Position numbers and translations under genes: made by a program
In this document: piece after piece, positions 27,801 through 36,032 of the stretch
How positions within the stretch are numbered: position 1 is the stretch's first letter
How the letters are laid out: each line of letters opens with the position of its first letter
NCBI GenBank assembly: GCA_030657355.1
Contig: CP131056.1
Coordinates: 3,182,501 to 3,246,500, forward strand
Direction: 5' to 3'
Source: Radicibacter daui
Lineage (GTDB): Bacteria > Pseudomonadota > Alphaproteobacteria > Radicibacterales > Radicibacteraceae
Length of the DNA: 64,000 nt
The notes under the pieces: model-generated
Database searches by the model: none
Told to the model about the DNA's origin: nothing
Seen by the model: the letters and a program-made list of their open reading frames with translations, nothing else

Positions 27801-28165
27801 AAATCGAAACTGAAGCCGACAGCCGGCAGCATCATCCGGTCGCTGGAGCCGGGCGGCACTACCGACACCTCGCGGGCGCGCAGCTGCACGGGTTCCGACC
27901 AGCCATTCCACGCCAGTTCGGCATGGCCGACGGTGAGCTGGTAACCAGGCAAGGCGGAGGCGAGCAGCTGCTGCACTTCGCCAAGGAAAATATCGAGCGG
28001 CACCGGCCCGGTGGTAAGGCGCGCGATACCCATGCCGGCAATCAGCGGCACCACCATCAGCGCTGCCGCGATCAGCCCGCCGCAGCTATGCAATATCCAG
28101 CTGAAAAGACGCCTCAAGACCGGCGCCCCCGGAGGTTCGCCTGACCGCTCGCCTGCCCCTGCCAT
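24806..28165 (-). CDS. AsmA/YhdP-like inner-membrane bridge protein (DUF3971)
   Basis: About 1119 aa from ATG 28165, with AAGGGG upstream. One N-terminal transmembrane helix (residues about 18-45, SWILHSCGGLIAAALMVVPL), then a very long periplasmic beta-rich chain typical of the AsmA superfamily. Its C-terminal AsmA-like part contains FARLETQYSWNSPYLTID and LNGQVVPALAVNSFL, ending IGRIPLIGSIVTGTSGGG then VNPFSTLTPGFLRDLF. The length and tail fit YhdP-type proteins, thought to carry phospholipid between membranes. A charged coiled-coil insertion at about 815-850 (EQERKAAEAKAIEEAKAAAA) is unusual. Divergent from glnE. Confidence 0.85.
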   Translation of the reverse strand: MAGAGERSGEPPGAPVLRRLFSWILHSCGGLIAAALMVVPLIAGMGIARLTTGPVPLDIFLGEVQQLLASALPGYQLTVGHAELAWNGWSEPVQLRAREVSVVPPGSSDRMMLPAVGFSFDFAQALKGVVAPTRLSLFSPELKLVLTPRGTFDLDIGTLANALPPAGDGAATLPPSGEGAGNSAELSGAGAAPAPDAIAQLLGVLDGGEGGGRLSGAHLRAVRIIDAHLIIDDQRRGTEWEATHTTLGFSRDAQGLVATLDADLQLAGRTVTIAGRARYDAASGSVLANLNFDNFSPAALAPKLPDVPQLTMLDMPIGGSGAFTFTRGLVLQRAVAHIDGQNGLLSAGKYFQQPLGIDSLSGAVEADMAMRTFTFSDVKLHSGDAVVTANGRLEPYSDKGWTLVADAGADGVAMNDLTQYWPVDASPHAREWVTGNLLDGIVPHAEIHVVASQGDQGDVWVRRLDGFIDVNNLSVHYLRPMPPVEHVNGRASFNATTMEIAVESGTLGTIAVQPSHLTISDLGAPPGRNEHMDMQIITSGPVVEMLRLVNHPRLALLKKLGLDPEQVSGDAGVNLKLSFPLLNDLPMEEIAVGAAANIKNATVSDTVAPLSLTAGDLALTVDGSGLQVKGAAQLDGRPAKIEWKEDFRHGTQTPRTLSVEMTADQELLMRRWGLATAPWLMGPVPVKLGYRQSADKTQRLDLVGDLTQSTLSLPQLGWSKQPGTAGEVSASLLIDDKGIEGVPSFNIAIGGDQLAGSVLLQNGSTLRQLRLDRAKLGPDDFSAIVDRQPGVYNVRLSGKALDLRPLLADKPAPEGQTEQERKAAEAKAIEEAKAAAARRAAGKSDVINAELDLASLTFKDKMALTAVKGRIRLIDGLLMGADVKAASSSGTPVEFSVTPQDANSVGRPMRVATDDAGAVLRDFGLTDNVTGGKLTIEGLMHEDNDRPDKTLIEGRLWMTDYRLVRAPLLARIVKAATLGGIGDLLEGSGLSFARLETQYSWNSPYLTIDGLRTSGGNLGVTAQGVLDTKAKTIELNGQVVPALAVNSFLQNTIGRIPLIGSIVTGTSGGGLVATTYSVRGGFDNAEVNVNPFSTLTPGFLRDLFFVPAPVKAPTTSGGG

Positions 28166-28276
28166 GCCCGCCCCTTGCCAGCCTTGACCATCTTGCCCCG
28201 CTCGGCCACCGTCCCGCCAATACCGGGCTCGCCAGAAAGCCCGCTCCCGCAAGGCCCGCCGTCAGGAAGCGCACCA

Positions 28277-31200
28277 ATGTTCGATCTCACCCCCAGGGCC
28301 CTGCCCGTTGCCAGCCCCGAGGCCAATCTGGCGCGCGAGCGCTGGCAGGGCGCACTGGCCGCACGCGGCCTGGCCGCGCCAGCGGACGATGCTGCCAGCA
28401 GACTGCTGGAGGTGATCTTCGGCGCAAGCCCGCATCTTTCCACCGCGCTGGAGCGCGAGCCGGACCTGCTGGCCGCGCTGGAGGCCGACGGGCCGGATGC
28501 GGTGTTCGAAGCGGAAATCCGGAAACTTGCCGACGAGGCCGGCGAGCTGACCGATCCAGACCGCGTGATGATGCCGCTGCGCATCGCCAAGAGGCGGCTC
28601 GGGCTGGTCATCGCCATTGCCGACATCACCGGGCTCTGGGCGCTCGATGCCGTGACCGAAGCCCTCACCCGCCTTGCCGAGGCAACGCTGGGCGCAGCCG
28701 CAGACGCACTTATGCGGCGCGCATACGCCCGCGGCGACCTGGAGGCGCCGGCGGCCGGGGCCGCTATCAAGGCCAGCGGCCTCATCATCCTTGGCATGGG
28801 TAAACTCGGGGCACGGGAACTCAATTACTCCAGCGATATAGACCTGATCATCCTCTATGACGAGTCACGGATCACCAGCGCGAAGCCCGACCGTGTGCCG
28901 CAGCTTTTCGTCAGAATTGCGCGCGATCTGGTCAGGATAATGGAAGAACGCACCGGTGCGGGCTATGTGTTCCGCACCGATTTGCGCTTGAGGCCTGATC
29001 CCGGCTCGACCCCGCTTGCCGTCTCCGTTGCTGCTGCCGAGTACTATTACGGCGCCATTGGCCAGAACTGGGAACGCGCCGCCATGATCAAGGCGCGGCC
29101 CGTCGCTGGTGATATCGAAGCCGGCGAGGCTTTCCTTGCCGCTATCCGCCCCTTCGTGTGGCGGCGCAATCTCGATTTCGCCGCCATCCGCGATGTGCAC
29201 GCCATGAAGCGGCAGATCAACCAGCACAGCCTCAAGGACAAGGGGATCGGCGCGGCACGCGCGGCCGGCTTCAACGTCAAGCTCGGGCGCGGCGGCATCC
29301 GCGAGATCGAGTTTTTCGTGCAGACCCAGCAGCTCATCTATGGCGGGCGCGAAGTGGCGCTGCGCATTCCCCGCACCGTCAAGGGCCTGTGGGCCCTGGT
29401 GGAGGCCGGACGCCTGCCGGCAGCAACCGCCGAGGAACTTTCCGCCGCCTATACCTTCCTGCGCACGGTCGAGCACCGGGTGCAGATGGTAGAGGATGCC
29501 CAGACCCACACCCTGCCGGAGAGTGCTGAAGGCCTTGGCGCCATCGCCGCCTTTCTGGGCTTTGCGACCAGCGATGCCTTCCAGGATGAACTGATCGCCC
29601 ATGTCGACCGGGTGCGCGGACACTATGCCGCCCTGTTCGAGGATGTGCCGAGCCTTTCCGGCGAGGAAGGCAGCCTTGTCTTTACCGGCACGGAGGATGA
29701 TCCCGAGACGCTGGCAACCCTGCGCTCGATGGGTTTTGCCGAACCGGCACGGGTGGCCGCCATCGTGCGCAACTGGCACATGGCGCATTACCGCGCCACC
29801 CGCTCCACCCGGGCGCGGGAGCTGCTGACCGATCTGGTGCCCGTCATCCTGCGCGCCCTTGCCGGCACGGCGGAACCGGATGCCGCCATGCTGCGCTTTG
29901 ACAGCTTCCTCTCCCGCCTGCCGTCCGGCGTGCAGCTTTTCAGCCTCTTCCAGATGAATCCGCACCTGATGGAGCTGCTGGCGACCATCATGGGGGATTC
30001 GCCCTGGATGGCGGGCTACATGGCAAACCATCCCGATGCGCTGGAAGCGGTGCTGACGCCGGGTTTCCTCGACCGGCTGCCGGGACGTGAGGAACTGCGG
30101 GCCGAGCTTTCTTCGCAGATTGCCCATGCGCGCGACTTTGAGGATGTGCTGACGCTGTGCCAGCGTTTTGCCAAGGACCACAGTTTCCAGGCCGGGCTGC
30201 ATGCGCTACTGCAGACGGAAATGTGGGAGGGCAATGGCCGCCTGCGCGCTCATATCGCCGAAACGGTGCTGGAAGGGCTGATGCCCGCGGTGGAAGGCGA
30301 GTTCGCCCGCCGCCATGGCCGGATGCCGCCGCTGCCGGGTGTCAGCCGGGTAGGCCCGCGCCAGGCGGAACTGGCCGTTATCGGCATGGGCAAGCTGGGC
30401 GGGCGCGAACTGTCACCGCGCTCCGACCTCGATCTGGTGCTGGTCTATCGCCCGCCGGGTCCCGAGGAACGCTCGGATGGCGAGCGGCCGCTAAGCGCCA
30501 ATGAATATTACATCAAGCTCGGCCAACGCCTCATCAGCGCCCTGACCGCCCAGAGCGGCGACGGCCAGCTGTTCGAGATCGACCTGCGCCTGCGCCCTTC
30601 CGGCAATGCCGGCCCGCCCGCCGTCGGTCTGGAGGCCTTTACCGCCTACGAGGCGAACGAGGCCTGGACCTGGGAACATATGGCCCTCACCCGCGCCCGC
30701 GTGGTGGCCGGCCCGCCGGCCCTCGCCGCCGCCATCGAGGAAGTAATCCACGCCACCCTCACCCGCCCGCGCGACCCGGACCGGCTGCTGCGCGATGTCG
30801 CAGAGATGCGCGAGCGGCTGGACCGAGAATTCCGCCGCCCCAATCTGTGGGAAACCAAGTTCGCCCGCGGAGGCATCGTCGATATCGAGTTCATCGCCCA
30901 GTATCTGCAACTGCGCCATGCGCATGAAAACCCGGCCATCCTCAAGACAGGGACCAGCGAGGCCCTGATGGCGCTGGCCAAGGCCGGTTATCTGCCACAG
31001 GAGGATGCGCGCACGCTGCGTACCGCCCTCGGGCTATGGCTTCGGGTGCAGGCCTATATGCGCATCACCCATGGCCGCACCACCGAGCCGGCCTCCGCAC
31101 CGGAAGCGCTGCGCCTCGGCCTTGCACGAACTGTGAAGGCAGCCATTGACGCCGACGGCCCGGTACCGACCTTTGAGGAAGCCGAGCGCCTGATCGGGGA

Positions 31201-31300
31201 GTGGCAGCAGCGTTGTTTTGCGCTCTACAGCTCTCTTGTCGCGCAGCCCGCCGCATCCCTGCCTGTGCAGGCTACGGATGCCTCCGGAATCACATCGTGA
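28277..31300 (+). CDS. glnE: Glutamine synthetase adenylyltransferase/adenylyl-removing enzyme
   Basis: 1007 aa from ATG 28277 (MFDLTPRALPV), with AGGAAG upstream. Two nucleotidyltransferase halves: the N-terminal removing domain has GMGKLGARELNYSSDIDLII and the C-terminal transferase domain has GMGKLGGRELSPRSDLDLVL. Each half also has a GGIREIEFFVQ or GGIVDIEFIAQ helix. The enzyme sets glutamine synthetase activity under PII control. Both catalytic Asp pairs are intact. The neighbouring bcp gene is a common alphaproteobacterial partner. Confidence 0.96.
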   Translation: MFDLTPRALPVASPEANLARERWQGALAARGLAAPADDAASRLLEVIFGASPHLSTALEREPDLLAALEADGPDAVFEAEIRKLADEAGELTDPDRVMMPLRIAKRRLGLVIAIADITGLWALDAVTEALTRLAEATLGAAADALMRRAYARGDLEAPAAGAAIKASGLIILGMGKLGARELNYSSDIDLIILYDESRITSAKPDRVPQLFVRIARDLVRIMEERTGAGYVFRTDLRLRPDPGSTPLAVSVAAAEYYYGAIGQNWERAAMIKARPVAGDIEAGEAFLAAIRPFVWRRNLDFAAIRDVHAMKRQINQHSLKDKGIGAARAAGFNVKLGRGGIREIEFFVQTQQLIYGGREVALRIPRTVKGLWALVEAGRLPAATAEELSAAYTFLRTVEHRVQMVEDAQTHTLPESAEGLGAIAAFLGFATSDAFQDELIAHVDRVRGHYAALFEDVPSLSGEEGSLVFTGTEDDPETLATLRSMGFAEPARVAAIVRNWHMAHYRATRSTRARELLTDLVPVILRALAGTAEPDAAMLRFDSFLSRLPSGVQLFSLFQMNPHLMELLATIMGDSPWMAGYMANHPDALEAVLTPGFLDRLPGREELRAELSSQIAHARDFEDVLTLCQRFAKDHSFQAGLHALLQTEMWEGNGRLRAHIAETVLEGLMPAVEGEFARRHGRMPPLPGVSRVGPRQAELAVIGMGKLGGRELSPRSDLDLVLVYRPPGPEERSDGERPLSANEYYIKLGQRLISALTAQSGDGQLFEIDLRLRPSGNAGPPAVGLEAFTAYEANEAWTWEHMALTRARVVAGPPALAAAIEEVIHATLTRPRDPDRLLRDVAEMRERLDREFRRPNLWETKFARGGIVDIEFIAQYLQLRHAHENPAILKTGTSEALMALAKAGYLPQEDARTLRTALGLWLRVQAYMRITHGRTTEPASAPEALRLGLARTVKAAIDADGPVPTFEEAERLIGEWQQRCFALYSSLVAQPAASLPVQATDASGITS

Positions 31301-31387
31301 GGCCTGGCCGGCGCCTGCCGGCTCGGAAACATAACGGTGCCCGACGCCCCTCGCGCCGGGCCAACCGAACAGGAGGATGAAATCAAG

Positions 31388-31849
31388 ATGGCTCTCGAAA
31401 TCGGCAAGACTGCCCCGGACTTTACGCTGCCGACCGATGGCGGCGGTGAAGTGACCCTCTCGAAGCTGCGCGGCAAGCCCGTCATCCTCTATTTCTATCC
31501 CAAGGACGACACCCCCGGCTGCACCACCGAGGCCTGCGGCTTTCGCGACCAGTTCCCGGCCTTTTCCGGCGCAACCGTCATCGGCATCAGCAAGGACAGC
31601 GTGGCCAGCCACGACAAGTTCAAGGCCAAGTACAACCTGCCCTTTATCCTCGCTTCCGACGCCGAAAACGATGTGTGCGGCAGCTATGGCGTCTGGGGGG
31701 AGAAATCCATGTATGGCCGCAAATATATGGGCATCGACCGCGCAACCTTCGTCATCGATGCCGAAGGCAAGGTGGCGGGCATCTGGCGCAAGGTGAAGGT
31801 CGCCGGCCATGTCGAGGAAGTGCTGGCTGCGGTCACCAAGCTCGGCTGA
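31388..31849 (+). CDS. bcp: Thioredoxin-dependent peroxiredoxin, Bcp/PrxQ type
   Basis: 153 aa from ATG 31388 (MALEIGKTAPDFTLP); an AGGAGG lies about 12 bases upstream, and an in-frame GTG occurs at 31337. Peroxidatic and resolving cysteines are in DTPGCTTEACGFRD, the five-residue spacing of the PrxQ group. YFYPKDDTPG and the GVWGEKSMYGRKYMGIDR segment are conserved. Cytosolic peroxide and hydroperoxide reduction. Confidence 0.92.
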   Translation: MALEIGKTAPDFTLPTDGGGEVTLSKLRGKPVILYFYPKDDTPGCTTEACGFRDQFPAFSGATVIGISKDSVASHDKFKAKYNLPFILASDAENDVCGSYGVWGEKSMYGRKYMGIDRATFVIDAEGKVAGIWRKVKVAGHVEEVLAAVTKLG

Positions 31850-31862
31850 GCTTCAGGCGACG

Positions 31863-32750
31863 TCAAGAAACCTGCTCCGCCAGCGCCGACGCGACGAAAT
31901 CCGCGAAGGCCCGCGCCTTGGCGCTGGCGAGCCGGCCGCTGGGATAAAGCGCCCAGAGATCGATGCCCGGCAGCGCCCACTCCTCCAGCACCCGCACGAC
32001 GGCGCCGCTGGCAAGTTCCGGCGCAAACATCCAGTCGGAAACCAGCGCCAGCCCCATATCCGCCAGTACCGCGGCACGCAGCCCTTCGGCCGCGCTAACG
32101 CTGAGGCGGCTTTTCGGCACCATGGAAACCTCGCTCGTCGCCCTGCGGAAAACCCAGCCCGGGCTTTCCTGCCCGTACAGCACCGCCTCTAATGTCGCCA
32201 GATCAGACGGATGCTGCGGCTTGCCCGCCCGCGCCAGATAGGCCGAACTTGCCACCACCGACCGGCGGCCCGAGGCCAGCTTGCGCGCCATCGCCCCGGA
32301 ATCCGCCAGCAAGCCCATACGCAAGGAAAGGTCAATGCCTTCGCGCAAGAGGTCGATCTGGCGGTCATCCAGCACCACATCCATCTCCAGCTGCGGATGC
32401 TGGCTCATGAATTCCGGCAGGCGCGGAATGATGTGCAGCCGGGCAAAGGTGGTGGCCGCCGATATCCGCAGCCTACCGGAAAGCCCGCTGCCCGCCCCCC
32501 GCGCCTCCGCCTCGGCGCCTTCCGCTTCCTCCAGTGCCCGGCGCGCGCGCTCATAATAACGCTGGCCGGCCTCGCTCGGCGTCAGGCGCCGGGTGGAGCG
32601 CAGCAAAAGCCTGACGCCCAGCCATTCTTCTAGCTGTGCCACCGTCTTGGAGACGGCCGGTTGCCCGACCCCCAACTGGCGGGCGGCGGCGGAAAAGCTG
32701 CCCGTCTCGACCACGCGCACGAAAGTGGCCATCGCCTGCAACCGGTCCAT
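31863..32750 (-). CDS. LysR-family transcriptional regulator
   Basis: 295 aa from ATG 32750 (MDRLQAMATFVRVVETGSFS). The winged HTH contains AARQLGVGQPAVSKTVAQLE. The substrate-binding domain begins about residue 88 (LSGRLRISAATTFARLHIIP), typical of the CrgA/AphB-like LysR group. It diverges from the peroxiredoxin-like gene downstream by about 180 bp, so it may control that gene; bcp converges on its other side. Confidence 0.88.
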   Translation of the reverse strand: MDRLQAMATFVRVVETGSFSAAARQLGVGQPAVSKTVAQLEEWLGVRLLLRSTRRLTPSEAGQRYYERARRALEEAEGAEAEARGAGSGLSGRLRISAATTFARLHIIPRLPEFMSQHPQLEMDVVLDDRQIDLLREGIDLSLRMGLLADSGAMARKLASGRRSVVASSAYLARAGKPQHPSDLATLEAVLYGQESPGWVFRRATSEVSMVPKSRLSVSAAEGLRAAVLADMGLALVSDWMFAPELASGAVVRVLEEWALPGIDLWALYPSGRLASAKARAFADFVASALAEQVS

Positions 32751-32932
32751 CCCATTCCCCACCGGAATTTCTCTGGCAGAAACCCTAATGCCATCAGCTC
32801 ATGGGCCGGAAGAAAAATTCCCGTGAGGAATAAATATTAGTCGGCAGGCCTTTCTACCGCCGCCCTGGCGGACGGCGCATCTGTGGGGTCAGGCGGCCCA
32901 TCCGGTCCGCCGGCCAGTGAGGGAGAGCCCCC

Positions 32933-33607
32933 ATGACCCTGCAAGCCCGCCTTGATGCCTTCAAGGCCGATTTCGAAGCCGGCAAGCCGCCCTACAGCGT
33001 CCCGCGATCAGTCATCGACACCATGCATCGCGCTACCGCCGAGCTCATCGCCTCCGGTCAGGCCGAACGGGCGCTGAAGGCCGGCGACAAGGCCCCTGCC
33101 TTTACCCTCAACGACCCGGAAGGCAATGCCGTCTCCTCCGAGGCGCTGCTCGCCCGAGGGCCGCTTGTGCTCAGCTTCTATCGCGGGGTCTGGTGCCCCT
33201 ACTGCAACATGGAACTCCAAGCGCTCGAAGCCGTGCTGCCGGAAATCCGCGCCGCCGGTGGCAGCCTGATCGCCATATCCCCGCAAACCGCGCCCAACAG
33301 CCGCAAGTCGGTGCGGCAGAACAACCTCTCCTTCCCCATCCTCAGCGATGTGAAGGGTGATGTTGCCGCCGCTTTCGGCCTGCGCTTTGCGCTGCCGGAC
33401 TATCTGGTGGAGCTCTACAAGAGCCTCAAGAACGATCTGCCGACCTTCAATGATGACCCGGCCTGGACCCTGCCGATGCCGGCCCGCTATGTCATCGGGC
33501 AGGATGGCACCATCCTCTATGCCGAGGTGAACCCCGACTACACGCGCCGCCCCGAGCCGGAAGAACTGTTGCCGGCATTGCGGCGTGCCGCGAGCCAGGC
33601 GGCATAA
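32933..33607 (+). CDS. Peroxiredoxin-like AhpC/TSA family protein
   Basis: 224 aa. Thioredoxin fold with GDKAPAFTLNDPEGN, the redox motif SFYRGVWCPYCNMELQALE (C-P-Y-C) and AISPQTAPNSRKSVRQNNLS. The family reduces peroxides or acts as an oxidoreductase; partner unknown. GAGGGAGAG precedes the ATG. It is divergent from a LysR gene that may regulate it. Confidence 0.88.
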   Translation: MTLQARLDAFKADFEAGKPPYSVPRSVIDTMHRATAELIASGQAERALKAGDKAPAFTLNDPEGNAVSSEALLARGPLVLSFYRGVWCPYCNMELQALEAVLPEIRAAGGSLIAISPQTAPNSRKSVRQNNLSFPILSDVKGDVAAAFGLRFALPDYLVELYKSLKNDLPTFNDDPAWTLPMPARYVIGQDGTILYAEVNPDYTRRPEPEELLPALRRAASQAA

Positions 33608-33612
33608 AACAC

Positions 33613-33644
33613 AAGGGCCCGGGTGCAATCGCCATCCGGGCCTT
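33613..33644 (+). terminator. Hairpin after the peroxiredoxin-like gene
   Basis: GGCCCGG and CCGGGCC pair around a 13-nt loop, five bases after the stop region. Only a short TT follows, so it is a weak terminator call. Confidence 0.45.
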
Positions 33645-33663
33645 AAGCCTGCTGCCTTGCCCA

Positions 33664-33679
33664 TATCTCAATTGAGATA
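33664..33679. promoter_or_regulatory. Perfect 16-bp palindrome at the toxin-antitoxin promoter
   Basis: TATCTCAATTGAGATA is a perfect palindrome 30 bp before the antitoxin ATG, and TTGAGATACATAC continues into a likely promoter. RelB-type antitoxins repress their own operon from such sites. Confidence 0.65.
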
Positions 33680-33708
33680 CATACTGAATCGGCAAAAGGG
33701 AGAAGGCC

Positions 33709-34002
33709 ATGGCCACGCAGACCACCATGATTCATGTCCGTGTCGATGACCATCTGAAGACGAAGGCAGCCGACGCATTGGCGACTGTCGGCCTTACCCT
33801 CTCCGATGCTGTGCGCATCCTGCTGACGCGGGTCGCGGCGGAGGGTGGCCTGCCGGCGGGCCTGACCGCCGGTCCGGATGCCTATGACAGCTGGTTCCGG
33901 GCCAAGGTCCAGGAGGCGCTGGCTGATCCGGGCCCCGCCATGTCGCATGAAGACGTAATGCGCGAAGTCCGCGCCCGGATTGCCGCGAAACGCCGTGCCT
34001 GA
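33709..34002 (+). CDS. RelB/DinJ-family antitoxin
   Basis: 97 aa with AGAAGG upstream. The N-terminal ribbon-helix-helix is MIHVRVDDHLKTKAADALAT then VGLTLSDAVRILLTRVA, the classic RelB/DinJ DNA-binding fold. The C-terminal helix (SHEDVMREVRARIAAKRR) would wrap the toxin. It overlaps the toxin gene by eight bases if the toxin starts at GTG. Confidence 0.9.
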   Translation: MATQTTMIHVRVDDHLKTKAADALATVGLTLSDAVRILLTRVAAEGGLPAGLTAGPDAYDSWFRAKVQEALADPGPAMSHEDVMREVRARIAAKRRA

Positions 34003-34270
34003 GCTGGAATGGAAAGCTCCGGCGGTCGCGGACCTTATGGCCATCGTCGATTATATTTCCGACGACAATCCGGATGCGGCGCTGGCCTTCATGGACGAGA
34101 TCCAGAACAAGGTTGGCCAGCTCATTTCCTACCCGAAGCGCTGCCGTCACGGCAGGGTAGACGGAACAAGGGAACTCGTCATTCGACCCAGCTACATCGT
34201 GATCTATGCAGAAACGCCGAGACTCGTGACGATCCTGCGCGTGCTGCATGCAGCGCAAACATGGCCATGA
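33995..34270 (+). CDS. ParE/RelE-superfamily toxin
   Basis: About 91 aa starting at GTG 33995 (an in-frame TTG at 33980 gives 96 aa). Family features: ELEWKAPAVADLMAIVDYIS, NPDAALAFMDEIQNKVGQLI, RHGRVDGTRELVIRPSYIVIY and ILRVLHAAQTWP. ParE members poison gyrase and RelE members cut mRNA at the ribosome; the sequence is closer to the ParE side by eye. The next feature is a broken pepP copy on the opposite strand. Confidence 0.88.
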   Translation: MPELEWKAPAVADLMAIVDYISDDNPDAALAFMDEIQNKVGQLISYPKRCRHGRVDGTRELVIRPSYIVIYAETPRLVTILRVLHAAQTWP

Positions 34271-34297
34271 TCCCCAAGGGCAATGCAGCCCAAAGGA

Positions 34298-34950
34298 TCA
34301 CAGCGCTGCCGTCGCCACTCTCAGCCACTCCAGCACAGACTCTTCGTCGCTCAACGGGGAGATCTCGTTCCACACCCGGGCGTGATAGGCATCGATCCAG
34401 GCGCGCTCTTCCGGCAGCAGGATTTCGGCGAGGATCAGCTCGCGGCTGATCGGGGCGAGCGTCAGGGTTTCGAAGGAGAAGAAACGTCGCTCGGCGCCCA
34501 CCAGCGCCTCGCACTCTTCCACCGTCAGCAGATTTTCGATGCGGATACCGTAACGGCCGGTGCGGTAATAACCTGGCTCGTTGGAAAGGATCATGCCGGG
34601 CTGCAACGCTACTGTGCTGGCGGCCTTGGAGATACGCGCTGGCCCCTCATGCACGCTCAGGTAACTGCCGACGCCATGCCCGGTGCCATGGTCATAATCG
34701 AGGCCCTGCTGCCACAGGAACTGGCGGGCAAAGGCATCGAGCTGGCCGCCCACCGTGCCGGCGGGAAAACGCACACGGAACAGCGCGATGTGGCCGCGCA
34801 GCACTGCGGTGAGCGGCCCGGCTGCCCACCAACTCCGCTGCATTCTTGCAGGCATTAGACAGGAAGACCGGGTCTATGCCGCGATCAAGCGTGGCACCGG
34901 CCGCCTTGAGGCGGTCGGCAAGCCAGAGCGCTGTGTTGGAGGGATCGACA
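34298..34950 (-). pseudogene. Truncated, frameshifted second copy of pepP
   Basis: Minus-strand sequence here matches the intact pepP at 38433-40235 in two blocks. One block covers the last 165 or so residues (VLRGHIAL to the stop; about 92% identical by eye). The other covers an upstream segment DPSNTALWLADRLKAAGATL then ACKNAAELVG. About 330 nt between the blocks are deleted, removing two metal-binding Asp residues, and the two blocks are out of frame. Everything upstream of the second block (about the first 285 codons) is missing. Homology ends abruptly near 34948, where the AT-rich island begins. Confidence 0.9.
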
Positions 34951-35240
34951 CTGCAACGGGAGCTGGGGCGTGAGCTGCTCATCAAAGGCATCAACGGCAG
35001 TCAGGACTTCTACTTCGAATGCGAACAACTTGGAGAACAGGTTACCAAACGCCCGCATCAGGGCAGAAACATGAAGACAAGAACACTCCTGAAGGCACTC
35101 CGGGACGGTAGCCGCAACCAGCCCGCGGAGGCGCGCAAAACCAACCCCGTCACCGCAGCCGGATCCAAAGGCGGTGACTGTCAGGAAATTACCAGCTCTG
35201 AATATAGCATGTGAATATTCTGCTCAGTACATTTTGGGTT
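34951..35240. other. Island left margin without a supported gene
   Basis: Between the pepP remnant and the methyltransferase stop, base composition falls from GC-rich to AT-rich. A plus-strand frame crosses it, but begins inside the antisense of the pepP remnant and resembles nothing known. No repeat matching the right margin was found by eye. Confidence 0.5.
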
Positions 35241-36032
35241 TTATTTCTTTAACCTAACAACACCAACTGGATTGAGGGGATTATGAAGTATATTCATTTT
35301 CCTAGCCTCAACCACGTCCAATCCTTGTGCCATTATTAACGACAACAAATTCCGACAATGATTAGCAACCAAAGAGTACAGCCTTTGCGCTTCATTTCCA
35401 TACTCAAAGACCGGCTCAACAAAAACAATATCCGACTTGGAAATTCTAGCCATTCCAGACACGGCACGCGCCAATCCATCATTAATCTGTTCAAGCGCAC
35501 AGATTGAGTAGACCACATCATAACTATTACTTTCAATGCCATTCATTTCAGTGGCATCAGCTACCGACAGCGTAGCGCTTCCCAGTCGCCGCCCCCAATA
35601 CTCCGTTCCTCTTTTTATGCGCTCTGCTGAGATATCCACACCAGAAAGCTCAACGGCATCACCAAATGCACTATTAAGCAGCATTAGGTTGGTACCATTA
35701 CCGCACCCGACCTCCAAGATACGGATTTTTCTATTTTCCAGGTTCGATTTTATATTTTCAGATATAACTCTATATACCGAATCCAGATAAGCATTACGAA
35801 CTTCTGAAAAAGGTAGCTCCTGAAGATAACCATTAACTAACGCCCGACAATTTCCATGCTCAAACTGCATCATCTCTCGATCATCATATTGATCGTACTC
35901 ATCCTTAGAACTGTAGAATTTTTTATTTTCTGAAACAAATTTAGCCGATAATATTTTATGCAACGACTTATTTAGTTTTGATTTTCTTTTCCGAAAATAA
36001 AAATATGTTTTAATTTCGTCAACTATCTTCAT
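35241..36032 (-). CDS. Class I SAM-dependent methyltransferase in the AT-rich island
   Basis: 263 aa. SAM-binding motif I is RILEVGCGNGTNLMLL (residues about 104-118), motif II is ELSGVDISAERIKRG, and the post-motif is SYDVVYSICALEQINDG. The N-terminus is very basic (YFYFRKRKSKLNKSLHK). It is the third gene of the island operon: its ATG overlaps the GSCFA stop by four bases. AT-rich codon use differs sharply from the window. Substrate unknown; by context it could modify a glycan or a small metabolite. Confidence 0.85.
   Translation of the reverse strand: MKIVDEIKTYFYFRKRKSKLNKSLHKILSAKFVSENKKFYSSKDEYDQYDDREMMQFEHGNCRALVNGYLQELPFSEVRNAYLDSVYRVISENIKSNLENRKIRILEVGCGNGTNLMLLNSAFGDAVELSGVDISAERIKRGTEYWGRRLGSATLSVADATEMNGIESNSYDVVYSICALEQINDGLARAVSGMARISKSDIVFVEPVFEYGNEAQRLYSLVANHCRNLLSLIMAQGLDVVEARKMNILHNPLNPVGVVRLKK

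Noticed and set aside
25709-28144. 811-aa plus-strand reading frame
   Set aside because: Antisense of the AsmA/YhdP-like gene; His/Arg/Gly-rich composition from GC bias, no domain.
34846-35214. 122-aa plus-strand frame at the island's left margin
   Set aside because: Its start lies in the antisense of the pepP remnant and the rest has no motif; no ribosome site.
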